Of a DNA stretch of 64,000 bases, positions 9,637 through 18,361 are shown in pieces. Every line of letters starts with the position of its first letter. The first letter of the stretch is position 1. A program made the position numbers and the translations under genes. The stretch comes from Polynucleobacter necessarius (GTDB lineage: Bacteria > Pseudomonadota > Gammaproteobacteria > Burkholderiales > Burkholderiaceae). Location of the stretch: contig LT606947.1 of the NCBI GenBank assembly GCA_900095165.1, positions 806,001 through 870,000 on the forward strand, written 5' to 3'. A model generated the notes under the pieces. That model was not told the origin of the DNA. It worked only from the letters and a program-made list of their open reading frames with translations, and did no database searches.

Positions 9637-10230
9637 TTAAGAAACGATCACAAACCATGTGCTGTTGTGTGACTGAGCAACCATCAAAAACAACATTGGT
9701 ACAGAAAGCATCGTATTAAAGCGTGAAGTCAACATTGCAACACGTGCTGACTTGGCTTTAACGTCCGGCTCAACTGCAACGATGCCTAAGGCACGCTTTT
9801 GATTTGGCCAAATAATGAACCAAACGTTGAAGGCCATCACCAAAGCAATCCACATACCTAAACCGATGGCGCGGAATGGGGTTTGCAAGGTAAACGCTTG
9901 GTGAGCATAGCCATTTAATACAGCCAAGATTAAACCACTAACAACGGTAAATAAGGCTGCCCAGCGGAACCAAAACAATGCTGTTGGCGCAATTATTTTA
10001 CCAATCGCAGGCTTTTGCTCATCTGGAATTTTTGGCATAGAAGGAATCTGCACAAAATTGAAGTACCAAAGCAAGCCAATCCACATCACGCCAACCATCA
10101 CATGAATCCAGCGGAACAAGAATGGCAATTCAATAGAGCCGAGGTTTGCACCTAAAGCCAAAACAATTAAAACGAGGAGTACAAAACCAGCTAAAACTGT
10201 ACGCCCTAATGAGGTCAAAATGGATGACAT
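9637..10230 (-). CDS. PuuD-like urate hydroxylase family membrane protein (membrane part only)
   Basis: The 197-residue protein has about five hydrophobic helices. The segment RWIHVMVGVMWIGLLWYFNF, with an early His, resembles the membrane domain of PuuD (DUF989-type) urate hydroxylases and CopD-like proteins. A charged loop (PSMPKIPDEQKPAIGKI) and FWFRWAALFTVVSGL follow. Full PuuD enzymes also carry a C-terminal cytochrome c domain, which is absent here, so enzymatic identity is unsure; the family call is firmer than the reaction. A good AGGAGA ribosome site precedes the ATG. No neighbouring purine catabolism gene is visible. Confidence 0.65.
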   Translation of the reverse strand: MSSILTSLGRTVLAGFVLLVLIVLALGANLGSIELPFLFRWIHVMVGVMWIGLLWYFNFVQIPSMPKIPDEQKPAIGKIIAPTALFWFRWAALFTVVSGLILAVLNGYAHQAFTLQTPFRAIGLGMWIALVMAFNVWFIIWPNQKRALGIVAVEPDVKAKSARVAMLTSRFNTMLSVPMLFLMVAQSHNSTWFVIVS

Positions 10231-10311
10231 AAAGGTATCTCCTAAATATAAGAATTCGGTGTAACTATAAACGATTCTGCTGCTTTTGTTTGAAGGCCAA
10301 ACATTGCTGCT

Positions 10312-11088
10312 TTACTGGGCTGTCCAGCCCCCATCCATATTCCAAGCGACTCCACGCACTTCAGAGGCGTCAGGACCGCACAGGAAAACAGCCAACGCAG
10401 CCAATTGCTCCGGAGCCACGAATTCACCGGAAGACTGCTTCTCTGAAACCAAGAATTTTTTGGCCTCTTCGTTAGAAATTCCATCGCGTTCTGCGCGAGC
10501 ATCAACCTGTTTTTGAACGAGCGGGGTGAGAACCCATCCCGGGCAAATTGCATTGCAGGTAACTCCAGTTTTGGCATTCTCGAGTGCAGTCACTTTAGTT
10601 AAACCAACGATGCCATGCTTTGCAGCAACATAGGCAGATTTTTGGATGGAGCCAACTAAACCATGAACCGAGGCAATATTAATAATGCGACCCCAATTAC
10701 GCCTCTTCATTCCAGGCAGAGCATGGTGAGATGTATAGAAAGCTGAACTTAAGTTAATCGCAATGATCGATTCCCACTTATCAGCCGGGAAGTCCTCAAC
10801 ATTGGCCGTGTACTGAATGCCTGCGTTATTCACTAATATATCGAGTGAACCAAAGCGTTTTTCAGTTTGCTTAATCAAATCCTCAATCTCAGTAGGCTTG
10901 CTCATGTCAGCGCCGTGATAGTCGACCTCAACACCACAAACTTTGATGGCTGCAATAGCAGCGTCTTTCTCGCCAAAGCCATTCACCATAATATTGACGC
11001 CCTGCTTTGCCAATCCAATGGCCATTGCCAAACCAATGCCGCTGGTTGAGCCAGTGACAAGAGCTGTTTTATCTTTTAAATGAGACAT
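10312..11088 (-). CDS. bdhA: 3-hydroxybutyrate dehydrogenase (short-chain dehydrogenase)
   Basis: This 258-residue short-chain dehydrogenase/reductase interconverts (R)-3-hydroxybutyrate and acetoacetate with NAD, at the end of polyhydroxybutyrate breakdown. Motifs are complete: TGSTSGIG cofactor loop, NNAGIQ, the catalytic Ser in IINIASVHGL and YxxxK in SAYVAAKHG. The family-typical VTCNAICPGWVLTPLV and the C-terminal MDGGWTAQ point to the 3-hydroxybutyrate subgroup. ATG at 11088 (MSHLKDKTALV) was chosen because it precedes the Rossmann fold by the usual distance and follows a GAGAG ribosome site. The open frame extends upstream without conserved sequence. Confidence 0.88.
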   Translation of the reverse strand: MSHLKDKTALVTGSTSGIGLAMAIGLAKQGVNIMVNGFGEKDAAIAAIKVCGVEVDYHGADMSKPTEIEDLIKQTEKRFGSLDILVNNAGIQYTANVEDFPADKWESIIAINLSSAFYTSHHALPGMKRRNWGRIINIASVHGLVGSIQKSAYVAAKHGIVGLTKVTALENAKTGVTCNAICPGWVLTPLVQKQVDARAERDGISNEEAKKFLVSEKQSSGEFVAPEQLAALAVFLCGPDASEVRGVAWNMDGGWTAQ

Positions 11089-11140
11089 GATTGTTCTCTC
11101 GTGATATTTGCAATAAAAATATAGGATACAACGGAAGAAT

Positions 11141-11644
11141 TCAAATGATATGAAGCCAATGCCCCAATTGGTGCCAAACGCTATCTGGAACAAGCGTTAA
11201 CAGCCAGGTCATTGTGAAGTAGCGCAACAACTTGCCAACAGCCATATAGGCCAAGCACGGCCTCCATGGCAATCTCAACCATCCAGCAACCAAACACAGC
11301 GGATCCCCAAACCCCGGCAGCCAGGAAAGCAATAGCATTTTTGGTCCTCGCGCTTCAAGCCATCTTTGCATGCGGCTATGCGTAGGCCCCTTTAGAGACT
11401 CAAAACTATTGCTAGAAAGAAGTCCAAGCCACCAATCCAGCATCCCCCCAAGAGTGTTGCCAACAGTTGCAAGACCAATGGCGATCCAGTAGTAATTGGG
11501 GTTGAGGGTGATGTAGCCGAACAAAATAGGTTCGGAGCCGACTGGGATCAAGGTGGCGGAGATAAAGGCACTCATAAATACCGCCGATAGACCTACCGAA
11601 GGCATACCAAAGAAATCAAACAATTGGGCTAGCATTTGCTCCAT
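11141..11644 (-). CDS. DedA/YqaA-family membrane protein
   Basis: The 167-residue integral membrane protein carries the SNARE-associated (DedA) core. It starts with a re-entrant hydrophobic region (SAFISATLIPVGSEPILFGY), then GNTLGGMLDWWLG with the conserved Gly/Asp pattern, then LLSWLPGFGDPLCLVAGWLRLPW. That pattern is characteristic of the YqaA subgroup. DedA proteins act in membrane homeostasis and lipid scrambling; the subgroup's substrate is not settled. It lies just upstream of the 3-hydroxybutyrate dehydrogenase gene on the same strand. The 187 bases before it (11645-11831) hold no recognisable gene. Confidence 0.8.
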   Translation of the reverse strand: MEQMLAQLFDFFGMPSVGLSAVFMSAFISATLIPVGSEPILFGYITLNPNYYWIAIGLATVGNTLGGMLDWWLGLLSSNSFESLKGPTHSRMQRWLEARGPKMLLLSWLPGFGDPLCLVAGWLRLPWRPCLAYMAVGKLLRYFTMTWLLTLVPDSVWHQLGHWLHII

Positions 11645-11831
11645 TAAGCAAAGGCTTCAAGTAGGCTAGAAAGCAAGGATATAACCATCCCTCAAGTATG
11701 CCCCATAGGAATTGAGATCAGCCCTTTGGATAAAAGCTGAGATCCTTTTAGGGTTGCCCACCATTCCAGAAGCTTGCTTAAACTAGAGGGAGCCCCATAT
11801 TTATTAACCTCCTTTATTGGCAGATCATTAA

Positions 11832-13001
11832 ATGAATCACCCCATCCCCAAACCAGACCAATACCAAGACATGCGTGAAGCCTTACGCGACCTTTGCGGA
11901 AGTTTTGACTCCGCATACTGGCAAAAAGTAGATCATGAGCGCGCCTACCCCGAAGCGTTTGTCGATGCAATGGCTCAGGCGGGCTGGTTAGCAGCTCTTA
12001 TCCCGGAAGAATTCGGCGACTCCAGTTTAGGCCTTGCTGAAGTCTCCGTAATCATGGAGGAAATTAATTTCTCTGGCGGCAATGCTGGCTCCTGTCATGG
12101 TCAGATGTACAACATGGAAACTTTGTTGCGCCATGGCTCTGATGCACAGAAAAAACTCTACCTGCCAAAAATCGCTACAGGTGAATTACGCCTCCAGACA
12201 ATGGCAGTCACCGAGCCAACGACAGGCACCGACACCACTAAGTTGAAGACCACTGCCGTTAAAAAAGGTGACAAGTATGTAGTCAACAGTCAAAAGGTAT
12301 GGATCTCTCGTATTCAACATTCTGATTTAATGATTTTGCTGACACGCACTACGCCCCTAGCAGAGGTGAAGAAAAAATCAGAGGGCATGTCGATCTTCAT
12401 CGTAGATCTCAAGGAGGCGATTGGTAAAGGGATGGATATCCAACCCATTGCCAATATGGTCAACCATGAAACCAATGAAGTCTTTTTTGATAATCTAGAA
12501 ATTCCTACTGAGAATTTAATCGGCGAAGAAGGTCAAGGATTTAAATACATTCTTGATGGGCTTAATGCTGAGCGCACGCTCATCGCTGCGGAATGCATTG
12601 GTGATGCTTACTGGTTTGTAGATAAAGCGCGTCGCTATGCAAATGAGCGCGTGATATTTGATCGGCCCATTGGTAAGAACCAAGGCATTCAGTTTCCGAT
12701 TGCCGACTCTTATATCGAAACAGAGGCGGCCAACCTGATGCGCTTCAAAGCGTGCGAGTTATTTGATGCAAAACAGCAGTGCGGTGCTGAAGCCAATATG
12801 GCTAAGTACTTGGCTGCCAAGGCTTCCTGGGAGACGGCGAACGTGTGCCTGCAAACGCATGGTGGCTTTGGCTTTGCCAATGAATATGATGTTGAGCGTA
12901 AGTTCCGAGAAACCCGCCTCTACCAAGTGGCGCCAATTTCGACTAATCTAATTTATTCCTATGTAGCTGAGCATGTCCTAGGACTCCCCCGCTCTTTCTA
13001 A
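11832..13001 (+). CDS. Acyl-CoA dehydrogenase
   Basis: This 389-residue FAD-dependent acyl-CoA dehydrogenase introduces a trans-2 double bond into an acyl-CoA. It has the family's three-part fold: helical N-domain (WLAALIPEEFGDSSLGL), middle beta domain (MAVTEPTTGTDTT, the FAD-contact motif, and VWISRIQHSDLM), and C-terminal helices (QTHGGFGFANEYDVERKFRETR, close to the family's second signature). Length is normal and there is no lesion. The substrate cannot be deduced. The CoA transferase gene that follows after 41 bases would have supplied the CoA ester and is broken, so the pathway may be dead. Confidence 0.85.
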   Translation: MNHPIPKPDQYQDMREALRDLCGSFDSAYWQKVDHERAYPEAFVDAMAQAGWLAALIPEEFGDSSLGLAEVSVIMEEINFSGGNAGSCHGQMYNMETLLRHGSDAQKKLYLPKIATGELRLQTMAVTEPTTGTDTTKLKTTAVKKGDKYVVNSQKVWISRIQHSDLMILLTRTTPLAEVKKKSEGMSIFIVDLKEAIGKGMDIQPIANMVNHETNEVFFDNLEIPTENLIGEEGQGFKYILDGLNAERTLIAAECIGDAYWFVDKARRYANERVIFDRPIGKNQGIQFPIADSYIETEAANLMRFKACELFDAKQQCGAEANMAKYLAAKASWETANVCLQTHGGFGFANEYDVERKFRETRLYQVAPISTNLIYSYVAEHVLGLPRSF

Positions 13002-13042
13002 TTCTTTAGGTCTTTTAATTTTTCAGTTGGGTATGTAATTAC

Positions 13043-14225
13043 ATGAGCATTCGCCCTTTAGATGGTGTTACGGTAGTTTCCTTGGAGCACGCTATCGCAG
13101 CTCCTTTTTGCACCCGCCAATTGGCTGATTTAGGCGCACGCGTCATTAAGGTTGAGCGGCCTGGCACCGGTGACTTCGCTCGTGCGTACGATGAGCGCGT
13201 CAATGGTATGTCATCCCACTTCACCTGGGTAAATCGCTCTAAAGAAAGCTTAACCTTAGATCTCAAACAAGAATCTGCACTAACAGCACTCAAGGCGCTT
13301 CTAAAAACGGCTGATGTGTTAGTGCAAAATTTGGCGCCTGGTGCAGCTGCACGCATGGGGCTGACTGCAGAGCTTCTCCAAAAGGACAATCCCGGTTTAA
13401 TTTTGTGCGACATCTCCGGCTACGGAAATAACGGCCCTTATCGCGATAAAAAAGCGTATGACTTGCTGATTCAAAGTGAAGCGGGATTCTTATCCGTTAC
13501 CGGCACCCCAGAAACCCCCAGCAAAGCAGGAAGCTCCATTGCCGATATTGCCGCAGGCATGTATGCCTACACCAATGTTCTGGCATCTCTGTTGCAAAGA
13601 GGCAAGACGGGCAAAGGGTCTACGATCGATGTATCCATGCTTGAATCATTGGGTGAATGGATGAGCTATCCGCTCTACTATGCCTATGAAGGCGCCACCC
13701 CCTCCTCGTAATGGTGCATCTCATGCCACGATCTACCCCTATGGGCCGTTTAAGGCAGGTGATGGTGGCACAGTTATGCTGGGCCTCCAAAACGACCGTG
13801 AGTGGGTTTTATTCTGCGAGGTAGTTCTTGAGAATCAGGCTTTAGCCAAAGATGAACGTTTTGATAAAAACTTCAAGCGCAATGAAAAACGGGATGAACT
13901 ACTTTCGATCATAGATGCTTGTTTTAATAAACTCACCACCGAACAAGTGATTGCAAAATTGGATCAAGCTCAAATTGCGAATGCCCGTCTGAACGACATG
14001 CAGGGCTTATGGAATCACGATCAGCTCAAAGCGTGAGATCGCTGGGTACAAGTTGGTTCGCCTGTGGGTCCCATTCCAGCCATGCTCCCCCCAGGAAGCA
14101 ATAGCAGCTTCGACTACCGTATGGATGAAATCCCTTCAGTAGGTCAGCACACCAATGCAATCCTAGGTGAGCTTGGTATTACTGCGAGCGAGATTGGGGT
14201 TATGCTCGCTCAAGGAGCAATTTAA
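13043..14225 (+). pseudogene. Class III (CaiB/BaiF) CoA transferase with a frameshift and a nonsense codon
   Basis: This was a family III CoA transferase of about 393 residues. The N-terminal half has the expected AIAAPFCTRQLADLGARVIKVE and the catalytic-Asp region (KKAYDLLIQSEAGF). At about 13695-13707 an extra base in a C-rich stretch shifts the frame: YYAYEGAT is followed out of frame, and NGASHATIYPYGPF continues one frame over. TGA at 14034-14036 then interrupts after HDQLKA; the frame resumes with DRWVQVGSPVGPIPAMLPPG and ends at TAA 14223-14225. The stop fits Arg CGA to TGA. The length is one base over a multiple of three, as one insertion requires. Its end overlaps the convergent cardiolipin synthase gene by four bases. 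Confidence 0.9.
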
Positions 14226-15697
14226 AGCAAGGGTGAAGCTAAGTGGGCTGCGTTCTCCAGCAAAAGGCGCCACCGTGGACGCTTAGCCCAGCTTACCGGA
14301 TTCACCATATCAGATTGAGTCAAATAGGAGTCAAGCAAAATTTCTAGTTTGGCGCAAAACTCATCGTTGTATACGATTAAGCTAATTTCAAAATTCAGAC
14401 GCAAGCTGCGTTGATCAAAATTAACTGATCCAAAAATTGCTACGCGCTTATCTATTAACAAGCTCTTGGTATGCAATAGACCGCCATGAAATTCAGCGAT
14501 ATTGACGCCAGCATTCATGAGATCAGCATAGAAGCTGCGACTACTCCAAGCGACCAATGTGGAATTATTTAATTTAGGAACAATGAGTGTTACATTGACA
14601 CCCCGACCCGCTGCTGCCATCAATGCTTGAATCAAACCGTCATCCGGACCAAAGTAAGGCGTAGTAATTGTCAGCTCTTTACGCGCATCCATGATGGCGG
14701 ATAGCAGCACTTGGTACAAGATATCGTCGCGGTATACCGGTCCAGAGGAAAACTCTTGAGCCAGAGCGTGACCCTCGGTCGGGGTTGCAGCCGGCGCCAC
14801 ATCATTGAAATGCGTAATCTTCGGATTGTCCACGCTCCAGTCGAATGAAAAGGTCAGCTCAAACTGGGATGCAACCGGCCCTTCAATTCGGACCATCGCA
14901 TCAACCCATTCACCAACCCCCGAGTCCTGCTTAAAGCTGCGTGGATCGACCATATTCATGCTGCCAGTCCAAACGATGGCGCTATCAATCACAAATATTT
15001 TTCGATGCAGTCGAAGATCGGCACGGCGAAATTGAAAGCGGCCAATCTGAATCAGCAAGGCCTCAGTAACTTCAATTCCAGCATTCCTGAAACGAGTCGG
15101 CCAAGTCGATTTAAACCAATCCTTACTACCTAAAGAATCTAGTAACACTTTACAAACTACACCACGCTTGGCAGCTGCAATCAAGGCCTCACCAACGCGA
15201 TCGGCATCACCACCAAGAGCCCATATATAGAATTCCAAATGCAGCGTTTTTTTTGCTTGATTAATCTCATCAATAAATAGCTGCAAGATCTGACGAGAGC
15301 TCGTAAACAATTCAATCTTATTGTCAGCAATTACTGGCGAACCATTATTCGACTCCGCCAGTAGACTTAACGCTCTGCCCTCAATTGGCAGTAACTGCCT
15401 ATCCGCCTGATATCGCTGCCGAATATTTTCAGTGATGGCTGCATATTCCTTATCCATGCGAATAATTTTTCGGGTTAACTTGCGACCAACTGGGCGCTCT
15501 CCAATAAGGATATAAAGGCTGATTCCCGCTAGCGGAAATAGGACGACGATCAGAAACCACGCAATGGCAACACCTACCGGCCTTCTTACTGAGATTAAGC
15601 GAAATCCAAACAGAATAACGATGATCGCGTGAACGATAGGAACCCAAATCAATGAAAATCCAAAAATAGATCCCAATAGAAAGTTCAATAGACTCAT
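14222..15697 (-). CDS. cls: Cardiolipin synthase-like phospholipase D protein
   Basis: This 491-residue enzyme has two N-terminal membrane helices (about residues 12-35 and 41-66) and two phospholipase D catalytic motifs. They are HRKIFVIDS near residue 231, followed by GSMNM, and HTKSLLIDK near residue 410, followed by GSVNFDQRS. This architecture is that of bacterial cardiolipin synthases, which join phosphatidylglycerol molecules at the inner membrane. Its start overlaps the end of the next upstream gene (EEP phosphatase) in an ATGA junction, so the two are co-translated. Whether it is the main cardiolipin synthase or a paralogue cannot be told. No lesion is visible. Confidence 0.88.
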   Translation of the reverse strand: MSLLNFLLGSIFGFSLIWVPIVHAIIVILFGFRLISVRRPVGVAIAWFLIVVLFPLAGISLYILIGERPVGRKLTRKIIRMDKEYAAITENIRQRYQADRQLLPIEGRALSLLAESNNGSPVIADNKIELFTSSRQILQLFIDEINQAKKTLHLEFYIWALGGDADRVGEALIAAAKRGVVCKVLLDSLGSKDWFKSTWPTRFRNAGIEVTEALLIQIGRFQFRRADLRLHRKIFVIDSAIVWTGSMNMVDPRSFKQDSGVGEWVDAMVRIEGPVASQFELTFSFDWSVDNPKITHFNDVAPAATPTEGHALAQEFSSGPVYRDDILYQVLLSAIMDARKELTITTPYFGPDDGLIQALMAAAGRGVNVTLIVPKLNNSTLVAWSSRSFYADLMNAGVNIAEFHGGLLHTKSLLIDKRVAIFGSVNFDQRSLRLNFEISLIVYNDEFCAKLEILLDSYLTQSDMVNPVSWAKRPRWRLLLENAAHLASPLL

Positions 15698-16446
15698 AAG
15701 ATTTCCAGTTCTGCAGTAATACCTAGGTGATCCGATAATTTAAGCCATTCATACAATACTTCTGCAGAATGAATTTTTAAGCCTCGCACATAAATTCGAT
15801 CCATCGGAAGTATGGGCTTCACGCTAGGAAAGGTTTTTGCAGGAGAGCCAGTGAGAACCTCAAAGACTTCATTAAAGCCAGCTGCTTGCATGGGCGCACT
15901 GACACGATTGCGCCAATCATTAAAGTCGCCCGCCACAATGGTTGGGCCGCTGCACGCAAGAGAATCAATATGGCGAATAATCTCATCTAATTGACGTTCC
16001 CGCCCTCGTTGAAATAAGGCCAAGTGCACACAAAAACAATGTATGGGTGTTGGCACGCCCTCTAATTGAGTAATGCTATGCAGTAATCCACGCCTCTCAA
16101 ATCGATAGGCAGAAATATCGTAGTTTTCTCCCTTGTGCAATGGTCTTTTAGAAAGAATGGCATTGCCATGGTGACCATCGGGATACTCGACATTTTTGCC
16201 GTAATGCCAATCATGCCAAAAATCTTCCGATAGAAAATGGGTTAACTCCGTCAAGGGCCATTGACCAAATCGCCTGATTCGACCCCGATGCTCTTGCTGA
16301 AGTTCTTGCAGGAAAAATAAATCAGGATGATGGCTACGCATTTTTTGACGCAGCTCGTAGATTGTAGATTTTCTGTGCAAGGGAGATAAACCCTTGTGCA
16401 CATTGATGGTCATGACGCTAAAGCGACCTATATGAGGCTGAGCCAT
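15694..16446 (-). CDS. Endonuclease/exonuclease/phosphatase (EEP) family hydrolase
   Basis: The 250-residue protein has the EEP metal-dependent hydrolase pattern. TINVHKGL holds the early Asn, FLQELQQEH holds the metal-binding Glu, then HCFCVHLALF, GDFNDWRNR with Asp/Asn, and the C-terminal SDHLGI with the catalytic Asp-His pair. Members cleave phosphodiester or phosphomonoester bonds in nucleic acids or lipids. The ATGA overlap with the cardiolipin synthase-like gene suggests a phospholipid-related role, which is inference. The upstream ferredoxin-like gene overlaps its start in a TAATG junction, giving a three-gene unit. Confidence 0.82.
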   Translation of the reverse strand: MAQPHIGRFSVMTINVHKGLSPLHRKSTIYELRQKMRSHHPDLFFLQELQQEHRGRIRRFGQWPLTELTHFLSEDFWHDWHYGKNVEYPDGHHGNAILSKRPLHKGENYDISAYRFERRGLLHSITQLEGVPTPIHCFCVHLALFQRGRERQLDEIIRHIDSLACSGPTIVAGDFNDWRNRVSAPMQAAGFNEVFEVLTGSPAKTFPSVKPILPMDRIYVRGLKIHSAEVLYEWLKLSDHLGITAELEIL

Positions 16447-16646
16447 TAAAACTGTCCCGCGGCACGTTGCCGTCTTATGCGCGCTAAATAGATTTCGCCT
16501 TCAACTAAATCCTGGCATTGCATGCACTTATTACAAATAGATGCCTGCTCACGCAACTCATCAATGGAGTCGATCGGATGTCCATCGAGATATTCACGAA
16601 GATCAACATCGAGAACCTCGTTACAGAGGCAAATGACTTCAGCCAT
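16446..16646 (-). CDS. BFD-like [2Fe-2S]-binding protein (66 aa)
   Basis: The 66-residue protein has four cysteines placed as in bacterioferritin-associated ferredoxin domains: C-x-C at residues 7-9 (CLCNEV) and CNKC near residues 38-41, with an extra Cys three residues later (MQC). BFD domains bind one [2Fe-2S] cluster and pass electrons, for example to release iron from bacterioferritin. No bacterioferritin gene lies nearby. It starts the unit with the EEP and cardiolipin synthase-like genes and is divergent from the tungstate-type transporter. Confidence 0.72.
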   Translation of the reverse strand: MAEVICLCNEVLDVDLREYLDGHPIDSIDELREQASICNKCMQCQDLVEGEIYLARIRRQRAAGQF

Positions 16647-16711
16647 GAGTTAAATAAGGGAAATTGTTTGCATTTATGCCATTTTGCCACTGCCTTGTTA
16701 GAATCAAGCCC

Positions 16712-17372
16712 ATGTTTACGACCTTTCAGGACGCCTTCAGACTGCTTGTGCATTTAGATGCGGGAGTTATTGGCATCGTACCGGTCTCACTTCAAGTTAG
16801 TTTGAGCGCCCTACTAGCTACTGAAGAATTTCGGGGTAAACGGTCAATAACCGTCACCTTAAATACTCTGATTGGCGTACCAACAGTCATCGTTGGTGTT
16901 GTGGTCTACCTCCTACTTTCCCGCACAGGGCCTTTAGGGGCGTGGGGATGGCTTTTTACGCCTAAAGGCATGATCCTTAGCCCAAACACTGCTGACAACC
17001 CCTCTAATTGCCGCCCTAAGCCGCCAAATCCTAGAGGATTCCTGGAGGATTCATCGGGATTCATTTAGAGCACTTCGACTACCCAGGTTTTCCACTCTAA
17101 AGTGGCTGATTTGGGGCTGCCGCTTTTCTCTGACAATTGCCGTCCTTGGCTGGATTAACCAGGGCAATATATCAGAAGTAGGCGCCGTCATGATCGTGGG
17201 CGGCAATATTGACCGCTCTACCAGAACAATGACCACGGCAATTGCTCTTGAAACTAGTAAAGGGGATCTGCCGCTAGCCCTAGACTTGGGCATTATTTTG
17301 CTTGGCATTGTATTACTGGCAAACCTTTTTACATTCGCAGTTCGCCAAATTGCAGAGCGTCGCTATGGTTAA
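16712..17372 (+). pseudogene. tupB: Tungstate-type ABC transporter permease (TupB-like), frameshifted
   Basis: The permease would be about 219 residues. The N-terminal part includes VSLSALLA and TLNTLIGVPTVIVGVVVYLLLSRTGPLG, a binding-protein-dependent permease pattern. At about 16979 an extra A shifts the frame. The true continuation (AQTLLTTPLIAALSRQILEDSW) runs one frame over and ends with ISEVGAVMIVGGNI, which resembles tungstate permeases, and TTAIALETSKGDLPLAL. The frame ends at 17372, overlapping the ATPase gene by eight bases. Length is one base over a multiple of three. No binding-protein gene (tupA) is in the window. The broken permease makes import impossible unless another exists. 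Tungstate versus molybdate is uncertain. Confidence 0.85.
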
Positions 17373-18072
17373 TTCCTCAGAACAATTCCAGCAGTTCATC
17401 GAGCTCAAAGATGTCATCGTCAAAAGTGATGGGCGGATCATCTTAGACATACCCCATGCAGTCATTCCGGCAGATCGAATTTGCGCCTGCATTGGACCCA
17501 ATGGTGCTGGAAAGACCACGCTACTGAAGCTGCTAGACGGCTTGATTAAACCCGATTTAGGAACGGTGACTTATTCAACTTCAGACACCCGCTCTGCCCT
17601 AGTGCTCCACCATACGCCAATGATCAAAGCCTCAGCAAGAACCAATCTTGCTATGGTTAAAGACTCAGATTCTTCCATTCATTCAGCGCACGTTAATGCG
17701 GTCATTAAGCAAATTGGCTTAAGTCATCTTGCCAACAGTCCAGCCCACAAACTCTCGGCAGGCGAAAGACAAAAGCTTTGCCTAGGAAGAGCTATTTTGC
17801 AAGAACCGAATTTGGTTTTACTCGATGAGCCTACAACGAATCTCGATCCCAATACGACGGAGCAAGTTGAAGAAATGATTCGTCAGTTCAAGCTTCAAGG
17901 CTCAAATGTGATCTTCACATCCCATCAGCTTGCGCAAGTACAAAGGCTAGCGGAATACATCATCTTTATTGATCAGGGCCAGATAAAAAAAGGACCCGTA
18001 GGTCCTTTCTTTGCTAACCCTCAAACACAAGCAGCTAAGCGCTACCTATATCAAGAGATACTCTTAGACTAA
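17365..18072 (+). CDS. tupC: ABC transporter ATPase, tungstate/molybdate type (TupC-like)
   Basis: This 235-residue ATPase has Walker A (GPNGAGKTT), the ABC signature (LSAGERQKLCLGRA), Walker B (LVLLDEPTTNLDPN) and the switch His (TSHQLAQ). ATG at 17365 was chosen because it overlaps the permease end by eight bases and starts a normal N-terminus; the longer frame from 17302 lies over permease sequence. It is intact although its permease is broken. Its 3' end contains the hairpin that terminates the opposing formate dehydrogenase transcript (see terminator). The link to tungstate or molybdate fits the adjacent formate dehydrogenase, a Mo/W enzyme. Confidence 0.82.
   Translation: MVNSSEQFQQFIELKDVIVKSDGRIILDIPHAVIPADRICACIGPNGAGKTTLLKLLDGLIKPDLGTVTYSTSDTRSALVLHHTPMIKASARTNLAMVKDSDSSIHSAHVNAVIKQIGLSHLANSPAHKLSAGERQKLCLGRAILQEPNLVLLDEPTTNLDPNTTEQVEEMIRQFKLQGSNVIFTSHQLAQVQRLAEYIIFIDQGQIKKGPVGPFFANPQTQAAKRYLYQEILLD
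17984..18008 (-). terminator. Intrinsic terminator for the leftward formate dehydrogenase operon, lying inside tupC
   Basis: An eight-base perfect stem, AAAGGACC (17989-17996) and GGTCCTTT (18001-18008), flanks a CGTA loop. On the minus strand it is followed by an unbroken T run (complement of the A's at 17984-17990), the form of a strong intrinsic terminator. It lies about 65 bases beyond the last leftward gene. On the plus strand the same bases encode KKGPVGPFF in tupC, so one sequence serves as coding DNA and as an antisense terminator. Confidence 0.75.
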
Positions 18073-18351
18073 TTACTTTGCTGCTGGCGCAGGCGCAGCA
18101 GCTGCCACTGGTGCCACAAATGGTGGTGGAGCCACACAAGCAGCCGGGGCTGGAGTGCCAGACACTCTAAATTGATCGGCCACTCGATTCTGCGCCTGAC
18201 ATAACTTGAATGCCCCTACCCTATCCCCATATGCAGATTTTGCTTTTGCCAAGGCTGCAGCTTCTTGAGCTTCTGGAGATAAGGGTGGCAAGGCGGCAAA
18301 TGCAGCTGCGGTTGCAAATGAGCAGATTGCGAAAGCGATGATGTTTTTCAT
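18073..18351 (-). CDS. Small exported Ala/Pro-rich protein at the end of the formate dehydrogenase operon
   Basis: The 92-residue product begins with a clear signal peptide (MKNIIAFAICSFATAAAFA) and then LPPLSPEAQEAAALAKAKS, two cysteines (KLCQAQ and AACVAPP), and an Ala/Pro tail ending APAPAAK. ATG at 18351 was chosen because it begins the signal peptide; the open frame further upstream overlaps the cytochrome b gene. No domain is recognised. Position suggests a periplasmic accessory of formate dehydrogenase, but this is inference. Confidence 0.65.
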   Translation of the reverse strand: MKNIIAFAICSFATAAAFAALPPLSPEAQEAAALAKAKSAYGDRVGAFKLCQAQNRVADQFRVSGTPAPAACVAPPPFVAPVAAAAPAPAAK

Positions 18352-18361
18352 GGCTTTGTCC

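Noticed and set aside
11692..11970. A 92-codon minus-strand frame upstream of the DedA-like gene.
   Set aside because: It overlaps the start of the acyl-CoA dehydrogenase gene and shows no family features.
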